Assembly: GCF_009731355.2 (NCBI RefSeq)
Contig: NZ_AP022810.1
Location: forward strand, 124,001 to 188,000
From: Desulfuromonas sp. AOP6
Lineage (GTDB): Bacteria > Desulfobacterota > Desulfuromonadia > Desulfuromonadales > SZUA-540
DNA: 64,000 nucleotides
Direction: 5' to 3'
Position 1 is the stretch's first letter. The number at the start of each line of letters is the position of its first letter. Positions 8,243-16,079 of this stretch are shown one piece after another. Below the pieces are notes generated by a model. It was not told the origin of the DNA. It saw only the letters and a program-made list of their open reading frames with translations, and ran no database searches. A program made the position numbers and the translations under genes.

Positions 8243-9088
8243 ATGTTGGAAGCTGTAATCAGCCTGGGCGGGATCGGATTTTTGGCAGCTGTGGCCTTGG
8301 GTGCTGCCGCCAAAAAGTTTGCCGTCGAAGTAGATCCCAGAGAAGCCGCCATCCTGGAGGTTTTATCTGGAGCCAACTGCGGCGCTTGCGGATATCCCGG
8401 TTGCGGTGCCTATGCTAAGGCCGTTGTGTCTGGCGAGGCCGCCCCGACCCTGTGTCCTGCCGGCGGGGCTGCTACGGTTCGCGATATTTCCCGCATTATG
8501 GGAGTAGAGGCCGTAGCGGCAGACCCCGAGACAGCGGTCGTTCTTTGCCAGGGAGACAACGAGTCGGCCCGCGTGAAATATCACTATCTCGGCCTGGAGG
8601 ATTGTCAGGCTGCCCAAAAGATTGCCGAAGGGCCCAAAACCTGTCCGGGTGGCTGCCTTGGGCTGGGATCCTGCGTCCGCGCCTGTCCCTTCGAGGCGAT
8701 AGAGATTACAGCTAGAGGGCTCGCCGTTATCGATCGGGAGAGATGCACGGGCTGCCGGAAATGCGTATCCGTCTGCCCCCGCTCCGTTATCCGCATGACT
8801 CCAAGACTCGCCACGGTCCATGTGCTGTGCAACAGTCAGGACAAAGGGGTCCTCGTGCGGAAATATTGCCAGATTGGCTGCATCAGCTGTCAAATCTGCA
8901 AAAAAACAGCGCCTGAAGCCTATGTTATCGAAAACAACCTGGCTCGGGTTGAGTATGCTCACCATGAAGATGCGGCGCTGGCCGTGACCAAATGTCCGAC
9001 CAAGTGCATCTTGGATTTTTCCCAGGCATATCCGCCGGGGAGCCAATGTGTGCCATCTTCCCCGCAACCCACGGCAGGCGACCTGTAG
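8243..9088 (+). CDS. rnfB: Rnf complex ferredoxin-like subunit RnfB
   Basis: 281 residues. One N-terminal membrane helix (about 3-22) is followed by the RnfB 4Fe-4S domain with Cys46, Cys49, Cys54 and Cys71 (GANCGACGYPGCGAYAK), then two ferredoxin-type clusters (CLGLGSCVRACPFEAI and CTGCRKCVSVCPRSV) and a further cysteine group (CISCQICKKTAPEAY ... CPTKC) resembling a third. It is longer than the roughly 190-residue enterobacterial form and like the extended anaerobe type. It is the presumed entry point for electrons from ferredoxin. It lies 26 nt after rnfA and 37 nt before rnfC. Confidence 0.93.
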   Translation: MLEAVISLGGIGFLAAVALGAAAKKFAVEVDPREAAILEVLSGANCGACGYPGCGAYAKAVVSGEAAPTLCPAGGAATVRDISRIMGVEAVAADPETAVVLCQGDNESARVKYHYLGLEDCQAAQKIAEGPKTCPGGCLGLGSCVRACPFEAIEITARGLAVIDRERCTGCRKCVSVCPRSVIRMTPRLATVHVLCNSQDKGVLVRKYCQIGCISCQICKKTAPEAYVIENNLARVEYAHHEDAALAVTKCPTKCILDFSQAYPPGSQCVPSSPQPTAGDL

Positions 9089-9125
9089 TGGCCCTGGTTT
9101 CCAGGTAAGAGAAAGCGATCGGTGG

Positions 9126-10442
9126 ATGAAGTTGACAGTCTTTTCGGGAGGGGTTCATCCCTCCGATAATAAAGAATGGTCCGCCCATAAGCCCATTGAG
9201 GTCTGCCCGCTGCCCGAAGAGTTGGTGATCCCTCTGTCGCAGCACATCGGGGCCCCAGCCAAGAGTTGTGTGGCGCCGGGGGACCGCGTTCTCAGGGGTC
9301 AGGTCGTGGGCGAGGCGCATGGATTTGTTTCCGTTCCCGTCCACGCCTCCACCTCCGGTGAAGTGGTGGCGGTGGAACCCAGGCTTCATCCTTTTGGAAG
9401 CTTTCTTCCAGCCGTGGTCATCCGTCCTGATGGTGAGGATGCTTGGGCGCCGGGCCTCTCTGCCGCCGATCCCGACGCACTTTCCCGTAGTGAGATTGTT
9501 GACCGAATCCGTTCGGCCGGTATCGTCGGCATGGGGGGAGCTACTTTTCCCACGCACGTCAAGCTCAGTCCTCCCGAGGAAAAACCAATCAACACCCTGA
9601 TCATCAATGGTGTCGAGTGCGAGCCTTACCTGACAGCCGATCATCGTTTGATGCTCGAGGAGACAGACAAAATTGTTGACGGTATTCGGATCGTCCAGAA
9701 GGCCCTCGGAGCCGAACGCGTCATCGTTGGCATAGAGGTGAATAAGCCTGATGCCGTCGTGGCGATGGCCGAGGCCTGCCGTCCGCATGGCATCGAAGTG
9801 GTGGGGCTACCCGTGATGTATCCACAGGGGGCTGAAAAGCAGCTGATTGTTTCGCTGGTTGGGAAAGAAGTTCCTTCCGGGGGCCTGCCTATGGATATCG
9901 GGGTCGTCGTGCAGAATGTGGGAACCTGTGCGGCCATTTCGGATGCGGTCCGTTTGGGTCGTCCGCTGATCGAAAGAATCGCCACGGTTACTGGGGATGC
10001 TGTAGCCGAACCCAAGAATCTCCGTGTTCGCATAGGAACCTCCCTGGCGCATATGGTGGCCTTTGCTGGTGGCAGCAAGGGAGAGGTCGGGAAAGTTATC
10101 ATGGGGGGGCCGATGATGGGAGCTGCCCAACTGTCTCTGGATGTGCCGGCAACCAGGGGAACATCTGGTGTTCTTCTCTTTAGTGAGCGTCTTGTCGCGT
10201 CTCAGCAGGAAGGTCCATGTATCCGCTGTGGGCGCTGCGTTCATGTCTGTCCCTCCCGTATTTTGCCCACTTCAATTTCGTCTTACGCCAGGATAGATCT
10301 TATGGATGAGGCTGAAGGACTGGGTGCCATGGACTGTATCGAATGTGGTTGCTGTGCCTATTCGTGCCCGGCACGGATTCCCCTGGTGCAGGCCATCCGC
10401 TATGCCAAAGGTGCCATTCTGGCCAAACGAAGGAAGCTTTGA
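9126..10442 (+). CDS. rnfC: Rnf complex NADH/FMN subunit RnfC
   Basis: 438 residues from the ATG at 9126, which gives the family N-terminus (MKLTVFSGGVHPSDNK); the frame is open to 9048, overlapping rnfB. GMGGATFPTHVKL marks the NADH/FMN domain shared with NuoF, and the C-terminus has two 4Fe-4S clusters (CIRCGRCVHVCPSRI, CIECGCCAYSCPARI). The protein lies peripherally on the cytoplasmic face and passes electrons to or from NAD. The long Ala-rich tail of some gammaproteobacterial RnfC proteins is absent. Confidence 0.94.
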   Translation: MKLTVFSGGVHPSDNKEWSAHKPIEVCPLPEELVIPLSQHIGAPAKSCVAPGDRVLRGQVVGEAHGFVSVPVHASTSGEVVAVEPRLHPFGSFLPAVVIRPDGEDAWAPGLSAADPDALSRSEIVDRIRSAGIVGMGGATFPTHVKLSPPEEKPINTLIINGVECEPYLTADHRLMLEETDKIVDGIRIVQKALGAERVIVGIEVNKPDAVVAMAEACRPHGIEVVGLPVMYPQGAEKQLIVSLVGKEVPSGGLPMDIGVVVQNVGTCAAISDAVRLGRPLIERIATVTGDAVAEPKNLRVRIGTSLAHMVAFAGGSKGEVGKVIMGGPMMGAAQLSLDVPATRGTSGVLLFSERLVASQQEGPCIRCGRCVHVCPSRILPTSISSYARIDLMDEAEGLGAMDCIECGCCAYSCPARIPLVQAIRYAKGAILAKRRKL

Positions 10443-10443
10443 C

Positions 10444-11433
10444 GTGGAAAAACAGCTGTACCTCTCATCTTCTCCCCATATCCATGCAGGGGAAACCACT
10501 GAGAAGATCATGCGGGCCGTTATCTACAGCCTTTTGCCTGCCTGTGGAGTAGCGATCTATTTTTTCGGTCACCAGGCGCTGCTGATTTTGCTTCTTTGCG
10601 TTGTCGGCTGTGTGGTTGCCGAAGCTGTCTGTCAGAAGATGATGCATAGGCCTGTAACTATTGCCGACGGCAGTGCAGCTCTGACCGGCATTCTCCTCGC
10701 CCTCAATTTGCCACCCTCGAGTCCTTGGTGGCTGGCTGTCCTTGGTGCCGTCATCGCCATTGTGGTCGGCAAGCAGGTCTATGGCGGGCTCGGATACAAT
10801 CCTTTCAATCCGGCCCTGGTGGCACGTGTTGTTTTGCTGATATCCTTCCCCGTGCAGATGACAGCTTGGACAAGCCCTTCGCCGCTGGGCTCAAATGTTG
10901 ACGTTGTGACCGCCGCTACACCGCTGGGGGAAATGAAAACCGCCGTGATGCTTACCGGTGAACTGCCCCTTGCGGCCAAGCAGGGTTTTTCGGATTATTT
11001 CCTCGGGAACATGGCCGGCTCTTTGGGTGAAATCTCTGCCCTGGCGCTGCTTCTTGGCGGCATATATCTGTTGTGGCGGCGCATTATTACCTGGCACGTC
11101 CCCGCATCCTTTATCGGCTCTACCGTGATTTTTTCCGGCATTTTCTGGCTTGTCGACTCCAGTCGCTATCCCAGTCCCCTTTTCCATTTGCTTACCGGCG
11201 GCCTGATTCTCGGAGCCCTCTACATGGCAACGGACATGGTGACGGGGCCAATAACCCCTAAGGGCCTCATCGTTTTCGGGATAGGCTGTGGTGTCATCAC
11301 CGTGCTCATAAGACTTTTCGGAGGTTACCCAGAAGGGGTTTCCTTTGCCATTTTGCTTATGAACGCCGCCACCCCTTTGATTGATCGTCTGACCCGACCC
11401 CAAAAGTATGGGCTGGCCTCGGCGCGGCGCTGA
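10444..11433 (+). CDS. rnfD: Rnf complex membrane flavoprotein RnfD
   Basis: 329 residues with about nine membrane helices. The start is a GTG at 10444, one base after the rnfC stop with AGGAAG upstream; ATG codons further upstream lie inside rnfC and give non-family sequence. SPHIHAGETTEKIM is the conserved N-terminal block. Thr159 in VVTAATPLG fits the site where FMN is covalently bound through phosphate-threonine in RnfD/NqrB. It is one of the two core membrane flavoproteins of the ion pump. Confidence 0.93.
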   Translation: MEKQLYLSSSPHIHAGETTEKIMRAVIYSLLPACGVAIYFFGHQALLILLLCVVGCVVAEAVCQKMMHRPVTIADGSAALTGILLALNLPPSSPWWLAVLGAVIAIVVGKQVYGGLGYNPFNPALVARVVLLISFPVQMTAWTSPSPLGSNVDVVTAATPLGEMKTAVMLTGELPLAAKQGFSDYFLGNMAGSLGEISALALLLGGIYLLWRRIITWHVPASFIGSTVIFSGIFWLVDSSRYPSPLFHLLTGGLILGALYMATDMVTGPITPKGLIVFGIGCGVITVLIRLFGGYPEGVSFAILLMNAATPLIDRLTRPQKYGLASARR

Positions 11434-11448
11434 GGGGAGAGTGTTGTC

Positions 11449-12057
11449 ATGAAAGAAATCGGACGTCTGGCCCTTGTATTGACACTTATTGCCGCTGGTG
11501 CGGCTCTGATTCTCTCCCTGGTGGAAGCTGTGACCAGGGCGCCTATCGCTGAAACCCGACGTCAGGAAACCCTCAAGGCTATTCGGGCCGTCTTGCCTGC
11601 TGAAATCGACAATTCTCCTGATGAAGACACTGTGGATCTCGTGGCCGGCAAGGATAAAAAGGGGCGCGATGTAGTTCACACCTTTTATCGTGGAAGAAAA
11701 GAGGGGCAGGTGACTGGTGTCGCCTTTAAGGTCGTAGCGCCTGACGGCTACAGCGGGAACATTGTCATTATGGTTGGGGTTATGCCCGATGGGCGAGTTC
11801 ATGGCGTAGAGATTTTGTCTCATGCAGAAACTCCCGGTCTTGGTGATGCCATTGAATTGCCCTGGTTTAAAAAGCAGTTCAGCGGAAAAAGTCTTGAAAA
11901 TGCGGATTGGCGCGTGAAAAAAGATGGTGGACAGTTCGACCAGATCACTGGTGCCACCATTTCCCCCAGAGCCATTGTGGGCGCCGTCAAAAAGGGGCTG
12001 GAGTTTTTTTCTTCCAACCGGATAGAGGTACTGGCATCCGGGGAGGGGTCGAGATGA
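11449..12057 (+). CDS. rnfG: Rnf complex flavoprotein RnfG
   Basis: 202 residues with one N-terminal membrane anchor (about 7-26) and a periplasmic FMN-binding domain. Thr170 in ITGATISPRAIV is the covalent FMN-attachment site typical of RnfG/NqrC; HAETPGLGDAI is the other conserved block. Its stop overlaps the rnfE start (ATGA), indicating translational coupling. Confidence 0.93.
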   Translation: MKEIGRLALVLTLIAAGAALILSLVEAVTRAPIAETRRQETLKAIRAVLPAEIDNSPDEDTVDLVAGKDKKGRDVVHTFYRGRKEGQVTGVAFKVVAPDGYSGNIVIMVGVMPDGRVHGVEILSHAETPGLGDAIELPWFKKQFSGKSLENADWRVKKDGGQFDQITGATISPRAIVGAVKKGLEFFSSNRIEVLASGEGSR

Positions 12058-12647
12058 GGCTCATGACAGAATTTTCCAAAGGGATCTGGAGAGAGAATCC
12101 TGTATTTAAGCTTGTTCTTGGCATGTGTCCAGCTTTGGCCGTGACAACCAGTGCCGAAAATGGTTTAGGCATGGGGCTGGCTACCACCTTTGTCCTTGTG
12201 TGTTCCAATATTGTCGTTTCTCTCATGCGCCGTCTTATCCCCTCCAAAGTGCGCATTCCTGCCTTTATTGTCGTGGTCGCTTCGTTTGTCACTGTTGTGC
12301 AGCTGTGTATGGAGGCCTATTTATACGATCTGTATAAAGCGCTGGGCCTTTTTATTCCGCTCATTGTGGTTAACTGCCTGATCCTCGGTCGTGCGGAAGC
12401 TTTTGCGTCCAAAAACCCTTTGCCCGTATCTGTCATGGACGGAATAGGTATGGGGCTGGGCTTCACCCTGTCCTTGTTCATTCTTGGGGGGGTGCGTGAA
12501 ATTCTAGGCTCTGGGGCTTTGCTGGGCTACAGTTTGTTTGGGGCGACCTACAAGCCTTTCCTCCTTATGATCCTGCCTCCCGGTGCTTTCATTGCCCTTG
12601 GTTTTCTCCTGGCCCTGATGAACCGCTTTGAATCCAGAAGGTCATAG
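12054..12647 (+). CDS. rnfE: Rnf complex membrane subunit RnfE
   Basis: 197 residues with six membrane helices, a paralogue of RnfA. NPVFKLVLGMCPALAVTTSAENGLGMG and PLIVVNCLILGRAEAFA hold the conserved cysteines thought to share the intramembrane 2Fe-2S centre. The start at 12054 overlaps the rnfG stop by 4 nt. Last gene of rnfABCDGE; no rnfH gene follows. Confidence 0.94.
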   Translation: MRLMTEFSKGIWRENPVFKLVLGMCPALAVTTSAENGLGMGLATTFVLVCSNIVVSLMRRLIPSKVRIPAFIVVVASFVTVVQLCMEAYLYDLYKALGLFIPLIVVNCLILGRAEAFASKNPLPVSVMDGIGMGLGFTLSLFILGGVREILGSGALLGYSLFGATYKPFLLMILPPGAFIALGFLLALMNRFESRRS

Positions 12648-12773
12648 ACCGTGAAGCCTCTAGGCTGGCGACAGGTATTCCATACCGTGCCAGTGGGGGA
12701 AGCGGACAGGGCATGCAAGGAGAATAATTGACTTAACTAGTTGTTAATACGCCGAAATGATAGAGATAATTGC

Positions 12774-12789
12774 ATACAGTATACTGTAT
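12774..12789. promoter_or_regulatory. Perfect 16-bp palindrome upstream of nuo (operator candidate)
   Basis: ATACAGTATACTGTAT is its own reverse complement. It lies 8 nt upstream of a TTGACA and itself contains TATACT. A perfect operator-like dyad at the start of a complex I operon suggests repressor control. In Geobacter sulfurreducens the repressor HgtR acts on energy genes including nuo through palindromic sites, but I cannot confirm from memory that this sequence matches its consensus. Confidence 0.6.
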
Positions 12790-12796
12790 TTTTTCC

Positions 12797-12825
12797 TTGA
12801 CAAAGGATTCCAATTATCCTAACTT
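12797..12825 (+). promoter_or_regulatory. Candidate nuo promoter
   Basis: A perfect TTGACA (12797-12802), a 17-nt spacer and TAACTT (12820-12825), a weak -10 with three of six matches. If used, transcription would start near 12832 and the hairpin at 12839-12861 would be in the leader RNA. Confidence 0.4.
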
Positions 12826-12838
12826 GCAGTCGGCCAAG

Positions 12839-12861
12839 CCCGGCAGTGTGCCGGGGTTTTT
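12839..12861 (+). terminator. Terminator-like hairpin in the rnf-nuo gap
   Basis: CCCGGC and GCCGGG pair around a five-base loop and are followed by GTTTTT; CCAAG before and CTTGG after could extend the pairing. It may end rnf transcription or act as an attenuator in the nuo leader. It is 191 nt after the rnfE stop and about 43 nt before nuoA. Confidence 0.6.
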
Positions 12862-12872
12862 CTTGGATTATA

Positions 12873-12881
12873 TGCTATAAA
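12873..12881 (+). promoter_or_regulatory. Extended -10 element just before nuoA
   Basis: TGCTATAAA is a good extended -10 (TGn plus TATAAA) downstream of the hairpin, but the -35 position (GGGGTT) is poor. Use of it would give a very short leader and would bypass the hairpin. Confidence 0.3.
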
Positions 12882-12904
12882 ACACCGTTGGGAGGAGCCG
12901 TTTC

Positions 12905-13261
12905 ATGTTAGACATTTATCTTCCGATACTTGTCCTCATCGCTGTTGCGCTGGCTTTTGCGTTGGGGTCGGTCCTGTTCTCCTGGCTGATCGGCCAGAAA
13001 AAGCCGAGTGCCGTCAAGCTGGCCCCCTATGAATGTGGTATGCCCTTGATCGGGACAGCGCACGAGCGCTTTTCGATCAAGTTTTATCTGGTTGCTGTGG
13101 CCTTTATCGTTTTTGATATTGAGGTGGTATTTATGTACCCTTGGGCCGTTGTGTTCAAGCAGCTCGGTTGGTATGGTGCCGCAGTTATGGGGGTCTTTCT
13201 TTTTGTCCTCGTTATCGGGTTTGTTTATGACTGGAAAAAAGGAGCACTGGAATGGGAGTAG
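12905..13261 (+). CDS. nuoA: Complex I subunit NuoA
   Basis: 118 residues with three membrane helices. [45 protein letters not shown] is the conserved NuoA core with its Cys-containing loop. The site GGGAGGAG precedes the ATG. First gene of the nuo operon; it overlaps nuoB by 10 nt. Confidence 0.96.
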   Translation: MLDIYLPILVLIAVALAFALGSVLFSWLIGQKKPSAVKLAPYECGMPLIGTAHERFSIKFYLVAVAFIVFDIEVVFMYPWAVVFKQLGWYGAAVMGVFLFVLVIGFVYDWKKGALEWE

Positions 13262-13761
13262 AGCAGACTCTTGGGAATAATGTCATAACCACAACGCTGG
13301 ATAAGGTGGTCAACTGGTCCAGGGCCAAGTCTCTGTGGCCAATGACTTTTGGTCTTGCCTGTTGTGCGATTGAGATGATGGCTGCCGGTGCTGCCCGTTT
13401 TGACCTTGACCGGATGGGTATTTTGTTTCGTGCATCCCCCCGTCAGTCGGACCTTATTATTATTGCCGGAACGGTGACGAAGAAGATGTTGCCGGTAATT
13501 CAGGTCGTCTACGAGCAGATGCCTGAGCCCAAATATGTTATTGCCATGGGCGCATGTGCCTGCTCCGGTGGAGTTTTTGATACCTATAGCGTTGTGCAGG
13601 GCATCGATGAAGCTCTTCCGGTCGATGTGTATATTCCTGGGTGCCCGCCCCGTCCTGAGGGCTTGATGTTTGGTCTGCAGAAACTGCAGGAGAAGATCAT
13701 GAAGGAACAGAATTCCTTTGGTGCCGCTATTGGAGTGGGTGACAGGGTTCTTGAGGCATAG
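13252..13761 (+). CDS. nuoB: Complex I subunit NuoB (N2 cluster)
   Basis: 169 residues. The four ligands of cluster N2 are present at Cys37, Cys38, Cys102 and Cys131 ([23 protein letters not shown]). N2 passes electrons to quinone at the interface with NuoD. The start lies inside the end of nuoA. Confidence 0.96.
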   Translation: MGVEQTLGNNVITTTLDKVVNWSRAKSLWPMTFGLACCAIEMMAAGAARFDLDRMGILFRASPRQSDLIIIAGTVTKKMLPVIQVVYEQMPEPKYVIAMGACACSGGVFDTYSVVQGIDEALPVDVYIPGCPPRPEGLMFGLQKLQEKIMKEQNSFGAAIGVGDRVLEA

Positions 13762-13802
13762 GCTGAGCCGTGCAACTGGATCATTAATTTAGGGATAAAG
13801 AT

Positions 13803-14285
13803 ATGAGTGAAAATGCCGCCGTTGGCAAATTGAAAGCCAAGTTCGCCAGTTCAGTTCTGGATGTCGCGGAGTTCAGGGGTGAGACGACTGTGACGGTAAA
13901 GAAGGAAGATATCGTCGCCATTTGCTCCTTTCTGAAAAAGGAAGTCGGATACAACTTTCTGACGGATCTTTGCGGTGTCGACTATCTTGGAAAGACTCCT
14001 CGCTTCATGGTGGTTTATCATCTTTATAATATTGGCACCAAAGAGCGCTTGCGTCTTAAGGTTCCTGTGGAGGAGAGCGATGCCACGGTTGATACGGTGA
14101 CCGGAGTCTGGTCGACGGCCAACTGGCATGAAAGGGAATGTTGGGATCTGATGGGGATCTCCTTCAATAACCACCCGGATCTGCGCCGCATTCTCATGGC
14201 GGAGGATTGGGAAGGGCACCCGCTGCGCAAGGATTACCCTGTGCAGGGGCCCGACCGTCGTCCCTACCAAGGACGGATTTCCTGA
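13803..14285 (+). CDS. nuoC: Complex I subunit NuoC
   Basis: 160 residues of the 30-kDa subunit family; ERECWDLMGISFNNHPDLRRILMAEDWEGHPLRKDYP near the C-terminus is the family signature. NuoC and NuoD are separate genes here, not fused as in E. coli. It forms part of the peripheral arm with NuoB and NuoD. Confidence 0.95.
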   Translation: MSENAAVGKLKAKFASSVLDVAEFRGETTVTVKKEDIVAICSFLKKEVGYNFLTDLCGVDYLGKTPRFMVVYHLYNIGTKERLRLKVPVEESDATVDTVTGVWSTANWHERECWDLMGISFNNHPDLRRILMAEDWEGHPLRKDYPVQGPDRRPYQGRIS

Positions 14286-14331
14286 TCGATCTGTGAGAAT
14301 ATTCACTTATTTCCTATAGATGAGGCACGTG

Positions 14332-15510
14332 ATGGCAATGACCGAAACAATGACCGTGAATATGGGACCCCAGCACCCCTCGACCCACGGTGTACTGCAG
14401 TTGATCCTCGAGCTGGACGGGGAGGTGGTAAGAAAAGCAACACCGCATATCGGCTTTCTGCACCGGGGGGTAGAAAAACTCTCCGAGTACCGCACTTATC
14501 ATCAGACCATTCCTCTGACTGACCGCCTTGACTACCTGGCTCCGATGAGCAACAACCTCGCCTATGTCCTTGCGGTGGAAAAGCTCCTCGGCATCACCGA
14601 TGAGATTCCTGAGCGAGCCAAGGTTGTCCGTGTCCTGCTGGCCGAGTTGACCCGTATCAAGAGTCACCTGGTCTGGCTGGCGACGCATGCTTTGGATATC
14701 GGCGCCATGACGGTCTTCCTCTACTGCTTCCGCGAGCGTGAGCACATCATGGATATCTACGAGAAGATTTCCGGCGCTCGTATGACGACAAATTATTTCC
14801 GCGTGGGCGGCCTGTCCGCGGACCTGCCGGATGGCATCGTCAATGAAATAAGTCAATTCATTGATGCAATGCCGGGACACATCGATACCTATGAAGGGCT
14901 TATCACCGGCAATAAGATCTGGCAGAAACGCATCAAGGGAGTCGGGGTCATCTCGGCTGAGGACGCCATCGACGTTGGCCTGAGCGGGCCTGCACTGCGG
15001 GCATCCGGAGTAGACTGGGACCTGCGGCGCGACGACCCCTATTGTGATTACGAAGATTACGATTTCAAGGTCTTCACCAGCAATGATTGTGACACCTGGG
15101 GTCGTTATCAGGTTCGTCTTCTTGAAATGAGAGAGGCCTGCAAGTTGGTCAAGCAGGCCATTGCCAAGCTCAAGCCCGGCCCTGTTATCGCTGACTTGCC
15201 GAAAGTCTGCCTGCCGCCCAAGCAGGATGTTGTCAACACCATCGAAGCGCTTATCCATCAGTTCAAGCTCATATCTGAAGGATTCAAGCCGGAGATTGGC
15301 GAAGTTTATCAGGGCTGTGAAAACCCGAAGGGGGAACTTGGCTTCTATTTGGTTTCAGATGGATCGGCTCATCCTTATCGAATGAAGATTCGTTCTCCTT
15401 CCTTCATCAATCTGCAGGCGTTACCGCAGATGGTCGTGGGCCGCATGATTCCTGATGTCGTCGCCATTATCGGCACGCTTGATATCGTGCTTGGCGAGAT
15501 CGACCGCTAA
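14332..15510 (+). CDS. nuoD: Complex I subunit NuoD (49-kDa, quinone site)
   Basis: 392 residues. GPQHPSTHGVLQLILELDGE, HIGFLHRGVEKLSE and the C-terminal SINLQALPQMVVGRMIPDVVAIIGTLDIVLGEIDR-like block are the family's conserved segments, related to NiFe hydrogenase large subunits without the metal cysteines. I choose the ATG at 14332 (GAGG upstream, giving MAMTETMTVNMGPQHP); ATG codons at 14320 and 14338 are alternatives. Confidence 0.95.
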   Translation: MAMTETMTVNMGPQHPSTHGVLQLILELDGEVVRKATPHIGFLHRGVEKLSEYRTYHQTIPLTDRLDYLAPMSNNLAYVLAVEKLLGITDEIPERAKVVRVLLAELTRIKSHLVWLATHALDIGAMTVFLYCFREREHIMDIYEKISGARMTTNYFRVGGLSADLPDGIVNEISQFIDAMPGHIDTYEGLITGNKIWQKRIKGVGVISAEDAIDVGLSGPALRASGVDWDLRRDDPYCDYEDYDFKVFTSNDCDTWGRYQVRLLEMREACKLVKQAIAKLKPGPVIADLPKVCLPPKQDVVNTIEALIHQFKLISEGFKPEIGEVYQGCENPKGELGFYLVSDGSAHPYRMKIRSPSFINLQALPQMVVGRMIPDVVAIIGTLDIVLGEIDR

Positions 15511-15538
15511 TTGATTGCTGGACAAAGGGGTTTAAGTT

Positions 15539-16036
15539 ATGAGCAATGCCGCGGAAACTGTTCAGGAAGAAGAGATCGATCTGGCCGCAGCCAATGAGGT
15601 CATCGATAAATATATGGACATGCATGGGGCGCTGATGCCTGTTCTGCAGGATGTGCAAGAGGCCTATGGGTATATTCCGGAGCCTTGTGTTCATCTTATC
15701 GCGGAACGTCTTAACGTGTATACAAGTCAGATCTACGGTGTTCTGACTTTTTATGCCCAGTTCCACTTGGAACCTAGAGGCAGATACATCGTCAGGGTTT
15801 GCATGGGTACCGCCTGCCATGTAAAAGGCGCTGGCCGCATCGCCGATACCCTCAAGGAGCGTCTGGGGATAGGTCATGCCGAGACCACGGAAGACCTCAA
15901 GTTCACTGCTGAATATGTTGCCTGTATTGGGGCCTGTGGTATGGCGCCTGTCATTATGGTCAATGATGGCACCTACGGCAGTATGACGGTTCAAAAGATG
16001 GACGAGGTTATTGCCAAGTACAAGGCAATGGACTGA
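15539..16036 (+). CDS. nuoE: Complex I subunit NuoE (2Fe-2S)
   Basis: 165 residues with a thioredoxin-fold 2Fe-2S domain; the ligands are in CMGTACHVKGA and CIGACGMAP (C-x4-C ... C-x3-C). An N-terminal helical region (GALMPVLQDVQEAYGYIPE) is typical. It pairs with NuoF in the NADH-oxidising module. Confidence 0.96.
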   Translation: MSNAAETVQEEEIDLAAANEVIDKYMDMHGALMPVLQDVQEAYGYIPEPCVHLIAERLNVYTSQIYGVLTFYAQFHLEPRGRYIVRVCMGTACHVKGAGRIADTLKERLGIGHAETTEDLKFTAEYVACIGACGMAPVIMVNDGTYGSMTVQKMDEVIAKYKAMD

Positions 16037-16079
16037 GATTTCTTCAACAAACCCAATCCTAAAGCGGGGATGAATCCAT

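Noticed and set aside
12641..12904. Hidden small gene between rnfE and nuoA
   Set aside because: No open frame with a ribosome binding site is visible; the region reads as control sequence.
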